DNA of 24,767 nt. It comes from CAZLXG01 sp964563585. Lineage in GTDB: Bacteria; Bacteroidota; Bacteroidia; Flavobacteriales; Flavobacteriaceae. A program made the position numbers and the translations under genes. Of this stretch, positions 16,117 through 23,340 are shown in pieces. The DNA is taken from contig CAZLXG010000035.1 of the NCBI GenBank assembly GCA_964563585.1, positions 1 to 24,767 on the forward strand. Reading direction: 5' to 3'. The notes beneath the pieces were generated by a model. It worked only from the letters and a program-made list of their open reading frames with translations, did not search any database and had not been told where the DNA came from. Position 1 is the first letter of the stretch. Every line of letters begins with the position of its first letter.

Positions 16117-16905
16117 ATGAATAAAATTACAGTTTTAATCCATTGTAAAGATAGACCAAATATTATTGCATCAGTAACCAATTTCATTTCTAAAAAGCAG
16201 GGTAATATTGTTTATATAGACCAGCATGTTGATAGAGAGCAAGATATATTTTTTATGCGATTAGAAAGTGAATTTGCTCATGATACATTTTCTACAAATA
16301 ATTTTAAAATTTCTTTTAAAGATGAATTAGCTGATGTTTTTGAAATGAAATGGCGCATTTATTCTTCTGAAAGAAAACCAAAAATGGCGTTATTTGTTTC
16401 TAAATATGATCATTGTTTATACGATTTATTAGGACGTTATAATTCTGGCGAACTAAATTTAGAAATTCCTTTTATTATAAGTAATCATCTAGATTTAAAA
16501 CCAATTGCTGATAGTTTTAAAATTCCATTTCATTATATACCAGTTACAAAAAACACTAAAAAAGAAGCTGAAGACAAACAACTTGACCTTTTAGAAAAAC
16601 ACAATGTTAATTTTATTGTATTAGCTCGATATATGCAAATCGTTTCAGGTAAATTAATTAGTAAGTATCCAAATAAAATAATTAATATTCATCATTCATT
16701 CTTACCTGCTTTTGTTGGTGCAAAACCGTATCATTCAGCATATAAAAGAGGCGTGAAAATTATTGGTGCTACAAGTCATTATGTAACCGAGGAATTGGAT
16801 GCTGGCCCAATAATAGAACAAGATGTAGCTAGAGTTTCACACACATATGCTATTCAAGATTTAATTGCAAAAGGACGCGATTTAGAGAAAATCGTTCTTG
16901 CAAAT
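16117..16905 (+). CDS. purU: Formyltetrahydrofolate deformylase PurU, 3' end lost in assembly gap
   Basis: 263 residues are visible; the family is usually 280-290 aa, so about 20 residues lie in the N gap. The enzyme hydrolyses 10-formyl-THF to formate and THF, balancing one-carbon pools and feeding formate to purine synthesis. An N-terminal ACT domain (about 1-80, starting ITVLIHCKDRPNIIASVTNF) precedes the formyltransferase-fold catalytic domain. The latter has INIHHSFLPAF at about 189-199 (with the active-site Asn and His) and GATSHYVTEELDAGPI at about 215-230 (with the catalytic Asp). It is divergent from icmF across 146 bp. Everything after LEKIVLAN is unseen. Confidence 0.94.
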
Positions 16906-17005
16906 NNNNNNNNNNNNNNNNNNNNNNNNNNNNNNNNNNNNNNNNNNNNNNNNNNNNNNNNNNNNNNNNNNNNNNNNNNNNNNNNNNNNNNNNNNNNNNN
17001 NNNNN
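16906..17005. other. Assembly gap of 100 N
   Basis: There are exactly 100 N, the conventional placeholder for a scaffold join of unknown size. It hides the end of purU and the start of another gene, so the true distance may be larger. Confidence 0.97.
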
Positions 17006-17006
17006 A

Positions 17007-17096
17007 AAATGTTATGTAAAATGTATTACTAAAGACAAATTTAAAGATGTAACTGAAACTATTGAAGAACGTATTTTTGGATATTTATTTAAATAG
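17007..17096 (+). CDS. C-terminal fragment of an unidentified gene after the gap
   Basis: The plus-strand frame open from the gap encodes 29 residues ending KDKFKDVTETIEERIFGYLFK, then TAG. The composition is protein-like and amphipathic helical. It is not the C-terminus expected for PurU, which ends in a short beta strand with an NKT-like motif. It therefore probably belongs to a separate gene whose start is in the gap. The family is not recognised. Confidence 0.5.
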   Translation, partial: KCYVKCITKDKFKDVTETIEERIFGYLFK

Positions 17097-17353
17097 CGTT
17101 TAACAGTTTTTGAATTTTCTTGAGTTAAAGAAAGGATATAAAAATTATTAGAAAATTGTTTTTGAAGCGTTGTTAAGTACTTTTATACATGCGTGCAAGG
17201 TATACATCAAGTTACCCAATAATCAACAAAATAAAGTGCATTATCATTTTGTTTAGCAAATTCTGAAATTTTTATTTATCCGAAAGAAGAAAACGAACAT
17301 AATACACATACAAAACAAATAAGTGATTTTTTAAATCTCATACTCAAATTTCA

Positions 17354-17375
17354 TTATAGGTTTACTAACCTATAA
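17354..17375. other. 9-bp perfect inverted repeat with TACT loop
   Basis: TTATAGGTT (17354-17362) pairs with AACCTATAA (17367-17375). No T tract follows on either strand, so a simple intrinsic terminator is unlikely. An operator or RNA hairpin is possible. Confidence 0.4.
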
Positions 17376-17451
17376 ATAGATAACAATTATTATACTAAAA
17401 TAGTATTTCTGTGAAAATTAATTGTTTTTAAACTTAAAATTAGCATAGTAT

Positions 17452-17485
17452 TTGAAATAATTTCATTTGTAAAAAGATATCTTTG
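17452..17485 (+). promoter_or_regulatory. Promoter of the DUF4197 gene
   Basis: TATCTTTG (17478-17485, TAnnTTTG) is preceded by TTG at 17452-17454 with a 23-bp spacer, the upper end of the Flavobacterium range. The start codon follows 22 bp downstream. Confidence 0.5.
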
Positions 17486-17507
17486 TTTAAAATAAAACCC
17501 CAAAATC

Positions 17508-18209
17508 ATGATTCGTAAACTTTTAGCCTTCGTATTAATATTTAATCTTACTGCTTGTGCAGAATTACAACAAGTAATAGACCAATTACCTCAAGGTACT
17601 ATTGGAAATACTGAGATTGCATCTGGATTACGACAAGCATTAGATTTAGGTATAGCCAAACAAGTAACTAAATTAACACAAACCGACGGTTTTTTTAAAA
17701 ATGAATTGGTTAAAATTTTGCTTCCAAAAGAATTACAAAAAGTTGATAAAGCTCTACGTGGTATAGGTTTAAGTAAACTTGCTGATGAGGGCTTAAAAGT
17801 ACTTAATAGAGCTGCTGAAGATGCTGTAAAAGAGGCTACACCTATTTTTATTGATGCTGTAAAAGGTATTACATTTACTGATGCAAAAAATATTCTATTA
17901 GGGAATAACGATGCTGCAACACAATATTTAACAGGAAAAACCCAAACCGCTTTGTACAGTAAATTTAGTCCAGTTATAAAAAATTCGTTTGGAAAAGTTG
18001 GTGCAGACCAAATTTGGGAAAACCTAATAAACAAATACAACGCATTACCATTTACTAATAATGTAAATCCAGATTTAACTGATTATGTTACAGGTGAAGC
18101 TTTAAAAGGTGTTTATACTATGATTGCTGTTGAAGAAAAAGAGATTAGAACTAAAGTATCATCTAGAACTACCGACTTATTAAAAAAAGTTTTTGCTCTG
18201 CAAGATTAA
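17508..18209 (+). CDS. DUF4197 lipoprotein
   Basis: The protein has 233 aa. The lipoprotein signal has lipobox LTAC with C17. The mature part is helical and carries the DUF4197 pattern: NTEIASGLRQALDLGIAKQV at about 34-53, ILLPKELQKVDKALRGIGL in the 60s to 80s, AAEDAVKEATPIF, the short SPVIKNSFGKVG segment, and a C-terminal ALKGVYTMIAVEEKEIR helix. The function of the family is unknown; its members are secreted or lipidated proteins. It appears monocistronic with its own promoter, followed 47 nt later by a small unknown gene. Confidence 0.9.
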   Translation: MIRKLLAFVLIFNLTACAELQQVIDQLPQGTIGNTEIASGLRQALDLGIAKQVTKLTQTDGFFKNELVKILLPKELQKVDKALRGIGLSKLADEGLKVLNRAAEDAVKEATPIFIDAVKGITFTDAKNILLGNNDAATQYLTGKTQTALYSKFSPVIKNSFGKVGADQIWENLINKYNALPFTNNVNPDLTDYVTGEALKGVYTMIAVEEKEIRTKVSSRTTDLLKKVFALQD

Positions 18210-18256
18210 ATTATTTTATTTTTCGTATATTTAATCACCTGTTATTCAGATTATAA

Positions 18257-18454
18257 ATGGATAGATTAGATATTATACGAAGTAATCAAACTAAACTTAA
18301 TAAGCGTTATAAAGAACTTATTGAGAAGGCGTATAATTTTCGACAAACAGATTCTGCATTAAGTGATATTTCTGAATTTAAGACCATAAAGCTTCTAAAC
18401 AAACTAAATAGGTTAAAGTATTTATATAAAGAGGTTTTTCTATCTGTGTCTTAA
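18257..18454 (+). CDS. Small hypothetical helical protein, 65 aa
   Basis: Not recognised. The protein is highly charged, lysine- and arginine-rich and predicted all-helical (SNQTKLNKRYKELIEKAYNF, then LLNKLNRLKYLYKEVF). It has no signal peptide or membrane segment. A hairpin of two helices joined by an acidic SALSDISEF linker is likely. It lies 47 nt after the DUF4197 gene; TATATTTA upstream is one base from the -7 consensus. A real gene is likely from the composition, but no function can be given. Confidence 0.55.
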   Translation: MDRLDIIRSNQTKLNKRYKELIEKAYNFRQTDSALSDISEFKTIKLLNKLNRLKYLYKEVFLSVS

Positions 18455-18531
18455 AGTTTATTTATCAATTCTTTAACAATTCCATTACATCCAAAAATTA
18501 AAAACTCCCGTACTTTATATAAAAAGAAGTT

Positions 18532-18675
18532 ATGAGTTCACATTTTTGTAGAGTTGGTAAAATTATTCCAAATCTAAGTAAATTAGTAAATATTGAAAAG
18601 TTAGAAAACAGGCTTATAAAGTTTGTAGAAGATTCTGAAAACAAACCTTCAAAAGACTTATACGAAGCTATTTAA
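18532..18675 (+). CDS. Candidate small protein, 47 aa
   Basis: The ORF is ATG to TAA, with an A/G-rich stretch (AAAAAGAAG) just before the start that may serve as a ribosome site. The product is helical and charged (SKLVNIEKLENRLIKFVEDS). Its stop codon ends one base before the stop codon of convergent pyrF, so the two genes abut without a gap. No family is recognised. Confidence 0.45.
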   Translation: MSSHFCRVGKIIPNLSKLVNIEKLENRLIKFVEDSENKPSKDLYEAI

Positions 18676-19494
18676 CTATAAATTATTTAATTCAGCTTCC
18701 ATTTGTTGTTGCAATCCTTTTGCTTTTAAAGCAGCTGCATCAGCAAAATCTGGTTTATTTGAAGCGTAAATAATACCTCGTGAAGAGTTAATTAATAATC
18801 CAACATTATTATTCATTCCATATTTACAAACATCTTGTAAATTTCCTCCCTGAGCTCCAACGCCCGGAACTAAAAGGAAACTATTAGGAATAATTTTTCT
18901 AATATCTGCAAAATATTCCGCTTTTGTAGCACCAACAACATACATTAAGTTCTCTGAATTTTTCCAAGATTTAGACGTTTCCAAAACTTGTTTATACAAT
19001 TCTTTTCCTTCTATATTTTTTGTCTGAAAATCAAAAGCACCTTCGTTAGATGTTAATGCTAACAAAATAGTATGCTTGTTTTCAAAAGCTAAAAAAGGTT
19101 CTACAGAATCTTTTCCCATATATGGAGCAACCGTAATAGAATCGAACTTTAAATCTTCTAAAAACGCCTTGGCATACATGGTACTTGTATTACCAATATC
19201 TCCACGTTTTGCATCGGCAATGGTAAATATTTCTGGATAATTTTCGTTTAAATAATTGATTGTTTTTTCTAAAGCTTTCCAACCTTTTAAACCATAAGCT
19301 TCATAAAACGCCGTATTAGGTTTGTATGCTACACACAAATGATGTGTGGCATCAATTATTGCTTTATTAAATAAAAATATTGGATCCTCTTTTTTTAAAA
19401 GATGCTCTGGAATTTTATTTAAATCAACATCTAACCCTATACATAGAAAGGATTTTTTAATGTGAATTTGTTCAATTAGTTTTTGAATAGTCAT
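18676..19494 (-). CDS. pyrF: Orotidine-5'-phosphate decarboxylase (subfamily 2)
   Basis: The protein has 272 aa and converts OMP to UMP, the last step of de novo pyrimidine synthesis, in the cytoplasm. The catalytic loop DAKRGDIGNTS is present at about residues 94-104. The N-terminus CIGLDVDLNKIP (about 17-28) and AYKPNTAFYEAYG (about 56-68) hold substrate-site residues of the long (about 270 aa) family 2 form. The phosphate-binding end VPGVGAQGG lies near 209-217. It lies 3 nt after prfA and is surely in the same operon, an arrangement common in Flavobacteriaceae. Confidence 0.96.
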   Translation of the reverse strand: MTIQKLIEQIHIKKSFLCIGLDVDLNKIPEHLLKKEDPIFLFNKAIIDATHHLCVAYKPNTAFYEAYGLKGWKALEKTINYLNENYPEIFTIADAKRGDIGNTSTMYAKAFLEDLKFDSITVAPYMGKDSVEPFLAFENKHTILLALTSNEGAFDFQTKNIEGKELYKQVLETSKSWKNSENLMYVVGATKAEYFADIRKIIPNSFLLVPGVGAQGGNLQDVCKYGMNNNVGLLINSSRGIIYASNKPDFADAAALKAKGLQQQMEAELNNL

Positions 19495-19497
19495 TTT

Positions 19498-20574
19498 TTA
19501 AATCACATCACTATTAGCTTTTAACTTTTCTGTGTTTTCTGCCAGCATTAATTCGTCAAGTATTTTTTGAATATCGCCATTCATTATATTTGACAAATCG
19601 TATAGTGTTAAACCAATTCTATGGTCAGTTACTCGACCTTGTGAATAATTATAGGTTCTAATTTTTGCACTTCTATCGCCAGAACTCACCATGCTACCAC
19701 GTCTTTCTGCATCTTCAGCATTCTTTTTTGCCAACTCCATTTCGTACAAACGAGAACGTAATACCTTAAAAGCTTTTTCCTTATTTTTATGTTGCGATTT
19801 TTGGTCTTGACATTGCGCTACCAATCCTGTTGGAATATGTGTTAAACGTACCGCTGAATACGTTGTATTTACTGATTGTCCACCTGGACCAGACGAACAG
19901 AAAAAATCTATTCTTACTTCTTTTGGATTAATTTCAACATCAAATTCTTCAGCTTCAGGAAACACCATAACCGTTGCGGCGCTTGTATGTACACGCCCTT
20001 GTGTTTCGGTTTGTGGTACACGCTGTACACGATGCACGCCAGCTTCAAACTTTAAAACACCATAAACATCATTACCTGTTACTTCAAATTGAATTTCTTT
20101 AAAACCTCCATTTGTACCTTCACTAAAATCTACTGTATCAACTTTCCAACCTCTACCTTCACAATATTTAGTGTACATTCTAAATAAATCACCTGCAAAA
20201 ATACTAGCTTCATCTCCCCCTGTTCCTGCTCGTAATTCTACTACTGCATTTTTAGAATCTTCTGGATCTTTTGGTATTAAAAGTACTTTTATTTCCTCTT
20301 CTAGTTTTGGAATGCCTTCTTTAGCTTCATCATATTGCATTTTTGCCATTTCAATCATTTCTGTATCACTTTCTTCTGCAATAATGGCTTCCGCCTCCGC
20401 TAAATTATTAGTGAATTCTATATATAGCTCTCGCTTATCCATAAGAATTCGTAAATCTTTATATTCTCTATTAAGCGCTACATAACGTTTTTGGTCGGTA
20501 ATAATATCAGGTTGAATTATTAAATCGCTAACCTCATCAAAACGCTGTTTTACTATTTGTAATTTCTCTAACAT
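19498..20574 (-). CDS. prfA: Peptide chain release factor 1
   Basis: The protein has 358 aa from the ATG at 20574 (MLEKLQIVKQRF), the normal RF1 length. It releases nascent protein at UAA and UAG codons. The universal GGQ is in SSGPGGQSVNTT (about residues 227-238) and must be N5-methylated at Gln for full activity. The codon-recognition tripeptide is P-Q-T in RVPQTETQGRVHTSA, a variant of the RF1 P-x-T. An upstream in-frame ATG at 20598 adds 8 residues, but it lies within the -7 promoter element at 20596-20603, so it is rejected. It is first gene of a prfA-pyrF operon with a clear promoter. Confidence 0.96.
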   Translation of the reverse strand: MLEKLQIVKQRFDEVSDLIIQPDIITDQKRYVALNREYKDLRILMDKRELYIEFTNNLAEAEAIIAEESDTEMIEMAKMQYDEAKEGIPKLEEEIKVLLIPKDPEDSKNAVVELRAGTGGDEASIFAGDLFRMYTKYCEGRGWKVDTVDFSEGTNGGFKEIQFEVTGNDVYGVLKFEAGVHRVQRVPQTETQGRVHTSAATVMVFPEAEEFDVEINPKEVRIDFFCSSGPGGQSVNTTYSAVRLTHIPTGLVAQCQDQKSQHKNKEKAFKVLRSRLYEMELAKKNAEDAERRGSMVSSGDRSAKIRTYNYSQGRVTDHRIGLTLYDLSNIMNGDIQKILDELMLAENTEKLKANSDVI

Positions 20575-20595
20575 CTGCCTTTTTAAGTTGGTAGT

Positions 20596-20624
20596 CAAAA
20601 ATACGATAATTTATGAATTTTCAA
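20596..20624 (-). promoter_or_regulatory. Consensus flavobacterial promoter of prfA-pyrF
   Basis: The minus strand reads TTG (20622-20624), an 18-bp spacer, then TATTTTTG (20596-20603). This agrees with the Flavobacterium TTG-N17-23-TAnnTTTG consensus and is the best promoter in the window. The ATG follows 21 bp downstream. Confidence 0.65.
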
Positions 20625-20693
20625 TACTTACCAACCGCTCTATTAATTGAATTATTAGAATAAATTAGCACATATCTCGTTATTTATCATAAT

Positions 20694-20981
20694 ATGCAGC
20701 AATTATTTTCTATACTAACATTTTACAGGTCATATATTTTATGGTCGTTTGCAGTAAATATTCTACTCTCTTTTATGGGATACAGTCTTGTTCCAATACT
20801 AATTATAAAACTATTTTTGGTGGTTTTACTTTGGTACTTTATAAATGAAACACACGCAAAACAAAAGCTTATATTTTATAAAAACCTTGGAATATCTTCG
20901 CTTAAATTATTTGGATATCTTTTTATTATTGATTTATTTTTGTCCATTCCTTTTCTTTTAATTTTGAAAGAGTTTGTATGA
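20694..20981 (+). CDS. Small multi-pass membrane protein, 95 aa
   Basis: Not recognised as a named family. Three hydrophobic segments (about residues 14-30, 33-50 and 72-90) suggest three membrane helices, with a basic loop (HAKQKLIFYKN) between the second and third. It overlaps the following ABC ATPase by 4 nt (ATGA), so the two are translationally coupled and this is probably its membrane partner or accessory. It is much shorter than a standard ABC permease. It diverges from prfA. Confidence 0.65.
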   Translation: MQQLFSILTFYRSYILWSFAVNILLSFMGYSLVPILIIKLFLVVLLWYFINETHAKQKLIFYKNLGISSLKLFGYLFIIDLFLSIPFLLILKEFV

Positions 20982-21651
20982 TTTTAGAAATAGATAACGT
21001 TGAACTTTATTTTAAAAACAAACGTATCCTTAATGGTGTTTATTTAAAAGCTGAAACAGGTAAAGTTACAGGAATATTAGGAAGTAATGGTTGTGGAAAA
21101 AGCTGTTTACTAAATATTATTTTTGGCTCTTTAAAGCCTAAATATAAATTGGTACGCATTAATGGTAAACCTATTTTAAAACCTTTATATCAAACAAAAA
21201 AAGCATCCTATTTACCTCAGCATCATTTTATACCTGATAGAATACAAACAAAAAAAGTATTTCATCTTTTTAACGTGTCTTGGGATGATTTTGCTAATAA
21301 ATTTAAACAATTTTCACCTTATAGAAACTTAAGATTCAACAAATTATCTGGTGGAGAACGACGGCTAATAGAAACTTATATTATTTTAAAAAGCAATAGT
21401 GAAATCATATTATTAGATGAGCCCTTTTCTCATTTATCGCCTTTATACATTAAAACATTAAAACATTAAATACTATAATTTCTGAAGAGAAACAACATAA
21501 AGCTATTGTTATAACCGATCATATGTTTCGGCATATTATTGATACTTCTGATAATATCTACCTCTTAAAAAATGGGTGTACAAAATTAATAAAGAATATA
21601 AATGAATTAGAAGATTATAAATATTTAAGTATAGGAAGTTTAAATAAATAA
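20978..21651 (+). pseudogene. ABC transporter ATP-binding protein broken by an 8-bp tandem duplication
   Basis: The first 160 residues are a normal ABC ATPase: Walker A GSNGCGKS (35-42), Q-loop Q81, signature LSGGERR (123-129) and Walker B IILLDEP (143-149). The frame then ends in a run of the unit ATTAAAAC, present twice plus a 6-nt partial copy at 21449-21470. Deleting one unit restores the frame. The sequence then continues through the switch histidine in VITDH (H179) to a stop at 21649-21651, 221 aa in all. As it stands the product lacks the H-loop and should be inactive. It is coupled to the small membrane protein before it. Confidence 0.85.
21449..21470 (+). repeat. 8-bp tandem repeat ATTAAAAC, 2.75 copies
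   Basis: Two full copies and 6 nt of a third lie within the ABC ATPase coding region. The unit is not a multiple of 3, so copy-number change shifts the frame. Confidence 0.9.
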
Positions 21652-22233
21652 TTCTTCATCAATTAAAACCTTATTTTCTTTTAGATTTGAAACTGTATAA
21701 ATTGCTAAAGTTGCTAAAGTTGCTAAAGTTGCTAAAGTTAAAACATGAAATATTCTATTTGAATATTGAAAAAATTCTAATTTAAAATAAAAGGCAAACA
21801 GATTAAATATACTTGACAACACAAACCCAAAGACAAATATTTCGTGATTAGAATTCATAGCATCAAACTTAATCATTGATATAGTTTGTGCGATTAAAAA
21901 TATATTTAAACAAATTATTACTGCAAAAAAAACCTAGCAAAAATGGCTTTAAAACCAACCCTTTTAATTTAGGGAAAAGGCTTAGTCCAATTAATAAATA
22001 GGCTACTGTAGAAAGTAAAAAAACTGCTTTATTTTGAATATCTGATTCAAACTAATAATAAAATAATCTGAAAAGCACAAAGCATGAAAAAGCTATTAAT
22101 AGTAGTTTATTTTTATATCCTTTAAATCCTAAAAAAAATTAAAGATATCAATCTTATAGGTCGTATTTCTTCAAACGTATCTAATGAAACTAAACCAACA
22201 ATATTAATTATGACCAGTAAAGTCGTTTCTCAT
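21640..22233 (-). pseudogene. Decayed multi-pass membrane protein gene
   Basis: An intact 78-aa frame (21640-21876) is only the tail of a longer protein. Reading the minus strand further upstream and switching frame at poly-T runs and one in-frame TAG recovers continuous hydrophobic sequence. The order is LLVIINIVGLVSLDTFEEIR, LISLIFFR, GFKGYKNKLLLIAFSCFVLF, then KAVFLLSTVAYLLIGLSLFP, FFAVIICLNIFLIAQT and into the 78-aa tail. At least three frameshifts and one stop are needed, with about six membrane helices in total. A possible original start is at 22231-22233. The family is not identified; it has the look of a YhhN-like or similar integral membrane protein. It converges with the broken ABC gene, overlapping its end by 12 nt. 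Confidence 0.6.
21702..21737 (-). repeat. 9-bp tandem repeat TTGCTAAAG, four perfect copies
   Basis: Four identical 9-bp units lie inside the tail of the decayed membrane gene. They are translated in frame as repeated T-L-A. Copy-number change would add or remove three residues without a frameshift. Confidence 0.95.
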
Positions 22234-22318
22234 TAAAAATTAATTTTTATTTGTTATTATTACTTTCCTAATTTTTAATACTTCTAAAATAGAATATTTA
22301 TACAGGTAAATAATCTAT

Positions 22319-23287
22319 TTAAAAATCTACAGCAAAACCAACTCCTAAAAATTGTTTCCATTGTATTCTAGCTCCTGCTTCATCAAGTTCTTCATTAAGT
22401 TCAGAGGGTTTAGAAGTTTTCACATCATCATCATATTTGAAATGTGAACCCAAAGTTGCTCTTACAAAACTATTTACCTTAAAATCAAAATCAATTTTCC
22501 AATCCATATCTACATTTCCAAAGTTGTTAATATAATCTGTATACAAACTTACTTTATGCTTCATAATTATATTCTCTGCTATCTGTGTTTCATAACTATT
22601 TGTCATTAAAACTCCTACTTCTTTTCGAACCCGTTTTCCATCAACAATAACATCTCCATTGGTATCAAGTATTGCTGAAGCAACTCCAAATGCTCCAGCA
22701 TTTGCTAAAGTTTCATCCAAAACAAAGGTTGCTTTTAATGTAACTGGTGAAAAATAAAAAGATAAATTATCAACATGTTTTCCATATTCCATACCTCCTC
22801 CTAAAAACAAATAACCTGGAGCCATTAACCTAGAAATCGGGTTGTTTGTATTGGGATACGTGTAACCGTTTGTTAATTGTGTTTTAAAATTAAGTCGTGC
22901 TGAATAAAACCAATTAGATAAACTATCAGATTTATATCCCAAATTTGAATTAATTTCAACTAAGTCGTCCGTTTTCCTTAATTCTCGTTTTTGTTGTTTA
23001 TTAATTCCATATCGTGTGGCGAAATTATTTTTCCAAATGAAGTGTTCATCTTTATAATAAACAGATGATTCTACACCCAAAAGACCAGATATTGAATTAC
23101 TTCCTCCTGAATTCCAATTAACAAAAGTAACTTCGCTTAAATCTAATGATACTTTATTTTTTTGAATCCAATTTGGCTCATTATTAATTTCTTTTTCTGG
23201 CTTATCAAACTTTATAAATAATGAATCTGGTTGTGCACTTAAAAATTGACACAATAAGTAAACTGGAATAAATAAAAGATTTTTCAT
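22319..23287 (-). CDS. DUF3078 secreted/outer-membrane-associated protein
   Basis: The protein has 322 aa from the ATG at 23287 (MKNLLFIPVYLLCQFLSAQ), which gives a clean type I signal peptide ending SAQ. An upstream ATG at 23317 would put ten polar residues before the signal. The mature part is rich in alternating beta strands and aromatic residues. DUF3078 hallmarks are visible: a VTFVNWNSGGSNSISGL segment, NNFATRYGINKQ, and a C-terminal FLGVGFAVDF strand ending in F, typical of outer-membrane beta-barrels. Function is unknown. It follows purM with 53 nt between, on the same strand, and may be co-transcribed. Confidence 0.88.
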   Translation of the reverse strand: MKNLLFIPVYLLCQFLSAQPDSLFIKFDKPEKEINNEPNWIQKNKVSLDLSEVTFVNWNSGGSNSISGLLGVESSVYYKDEHFIWKNNFATRYGINKQQKRELRKTDDLVEINSNLGYKSDSLSNWFYSARLNFKTQLTNGYTYPNTNNPISRLMAPGYLFLGGGMEYGKHVDNLSFYFSPVTLKATFVLDETLANAGAFGVASAILDTNGDVIVDGKRVRKEVGVLMTNSYETQIAENIIMKHKVSLYTDYINNFGNVDMDWKIDFDFKVNSFVRATLGSHFKYDDDVKTSKPSELNEELDEAGARIQWKQFLGVGFAVDF

Positions 23288-23340
23288 AATTTGATTAGTT
23301 GTATTAATAAGTTTCAATTTTTAACGAAAAAAAACAGAAA

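Larger units (their letters stand above)
17097..17507. other. Intergenic region with a hairpin and possible gene remnant
   Basis: No intact gene is seen. A frame without a start codon (17235-17375) reads as plausible protein (NSEIFIYPKEENEHNTHTKQ, then ISDFLNLILKF), possibly the end of a decayed gene. It terminates inside the hairpin at 17354-17375. The right end contains the promoter of the DUF4197 gene. Confidence 0.4.

Noticed and set aside
17591..18040. 149-codon minus-strand frame opposite the DUF4197 gene
   Set aside because: It is an antisense shadow of a clearly recognisable lipoprotein gene. The other opposite-strand frames inside icmF, prfA, purM, DPP III and the DUF262 genes are shadows too.
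21702..21737. CRISPR-like repeat array
   Set aside because: Units are 9 bp, directly adjacent and without spacers; this is a simple tandem repeat. No CRISPR array was seen elsewhere.
21640..21876. An independent 78-aa membrane protein
   Set aside because: Upstream DNA continues the same hydrophobic protein in other frames, so it is a fragment of a broken longer gene.
23288..23317. Longer DUF3078 start at 23317
   Set aside because: It would place ten polar residues ahead of a good signal peptide that begins at the ATG at 23287.
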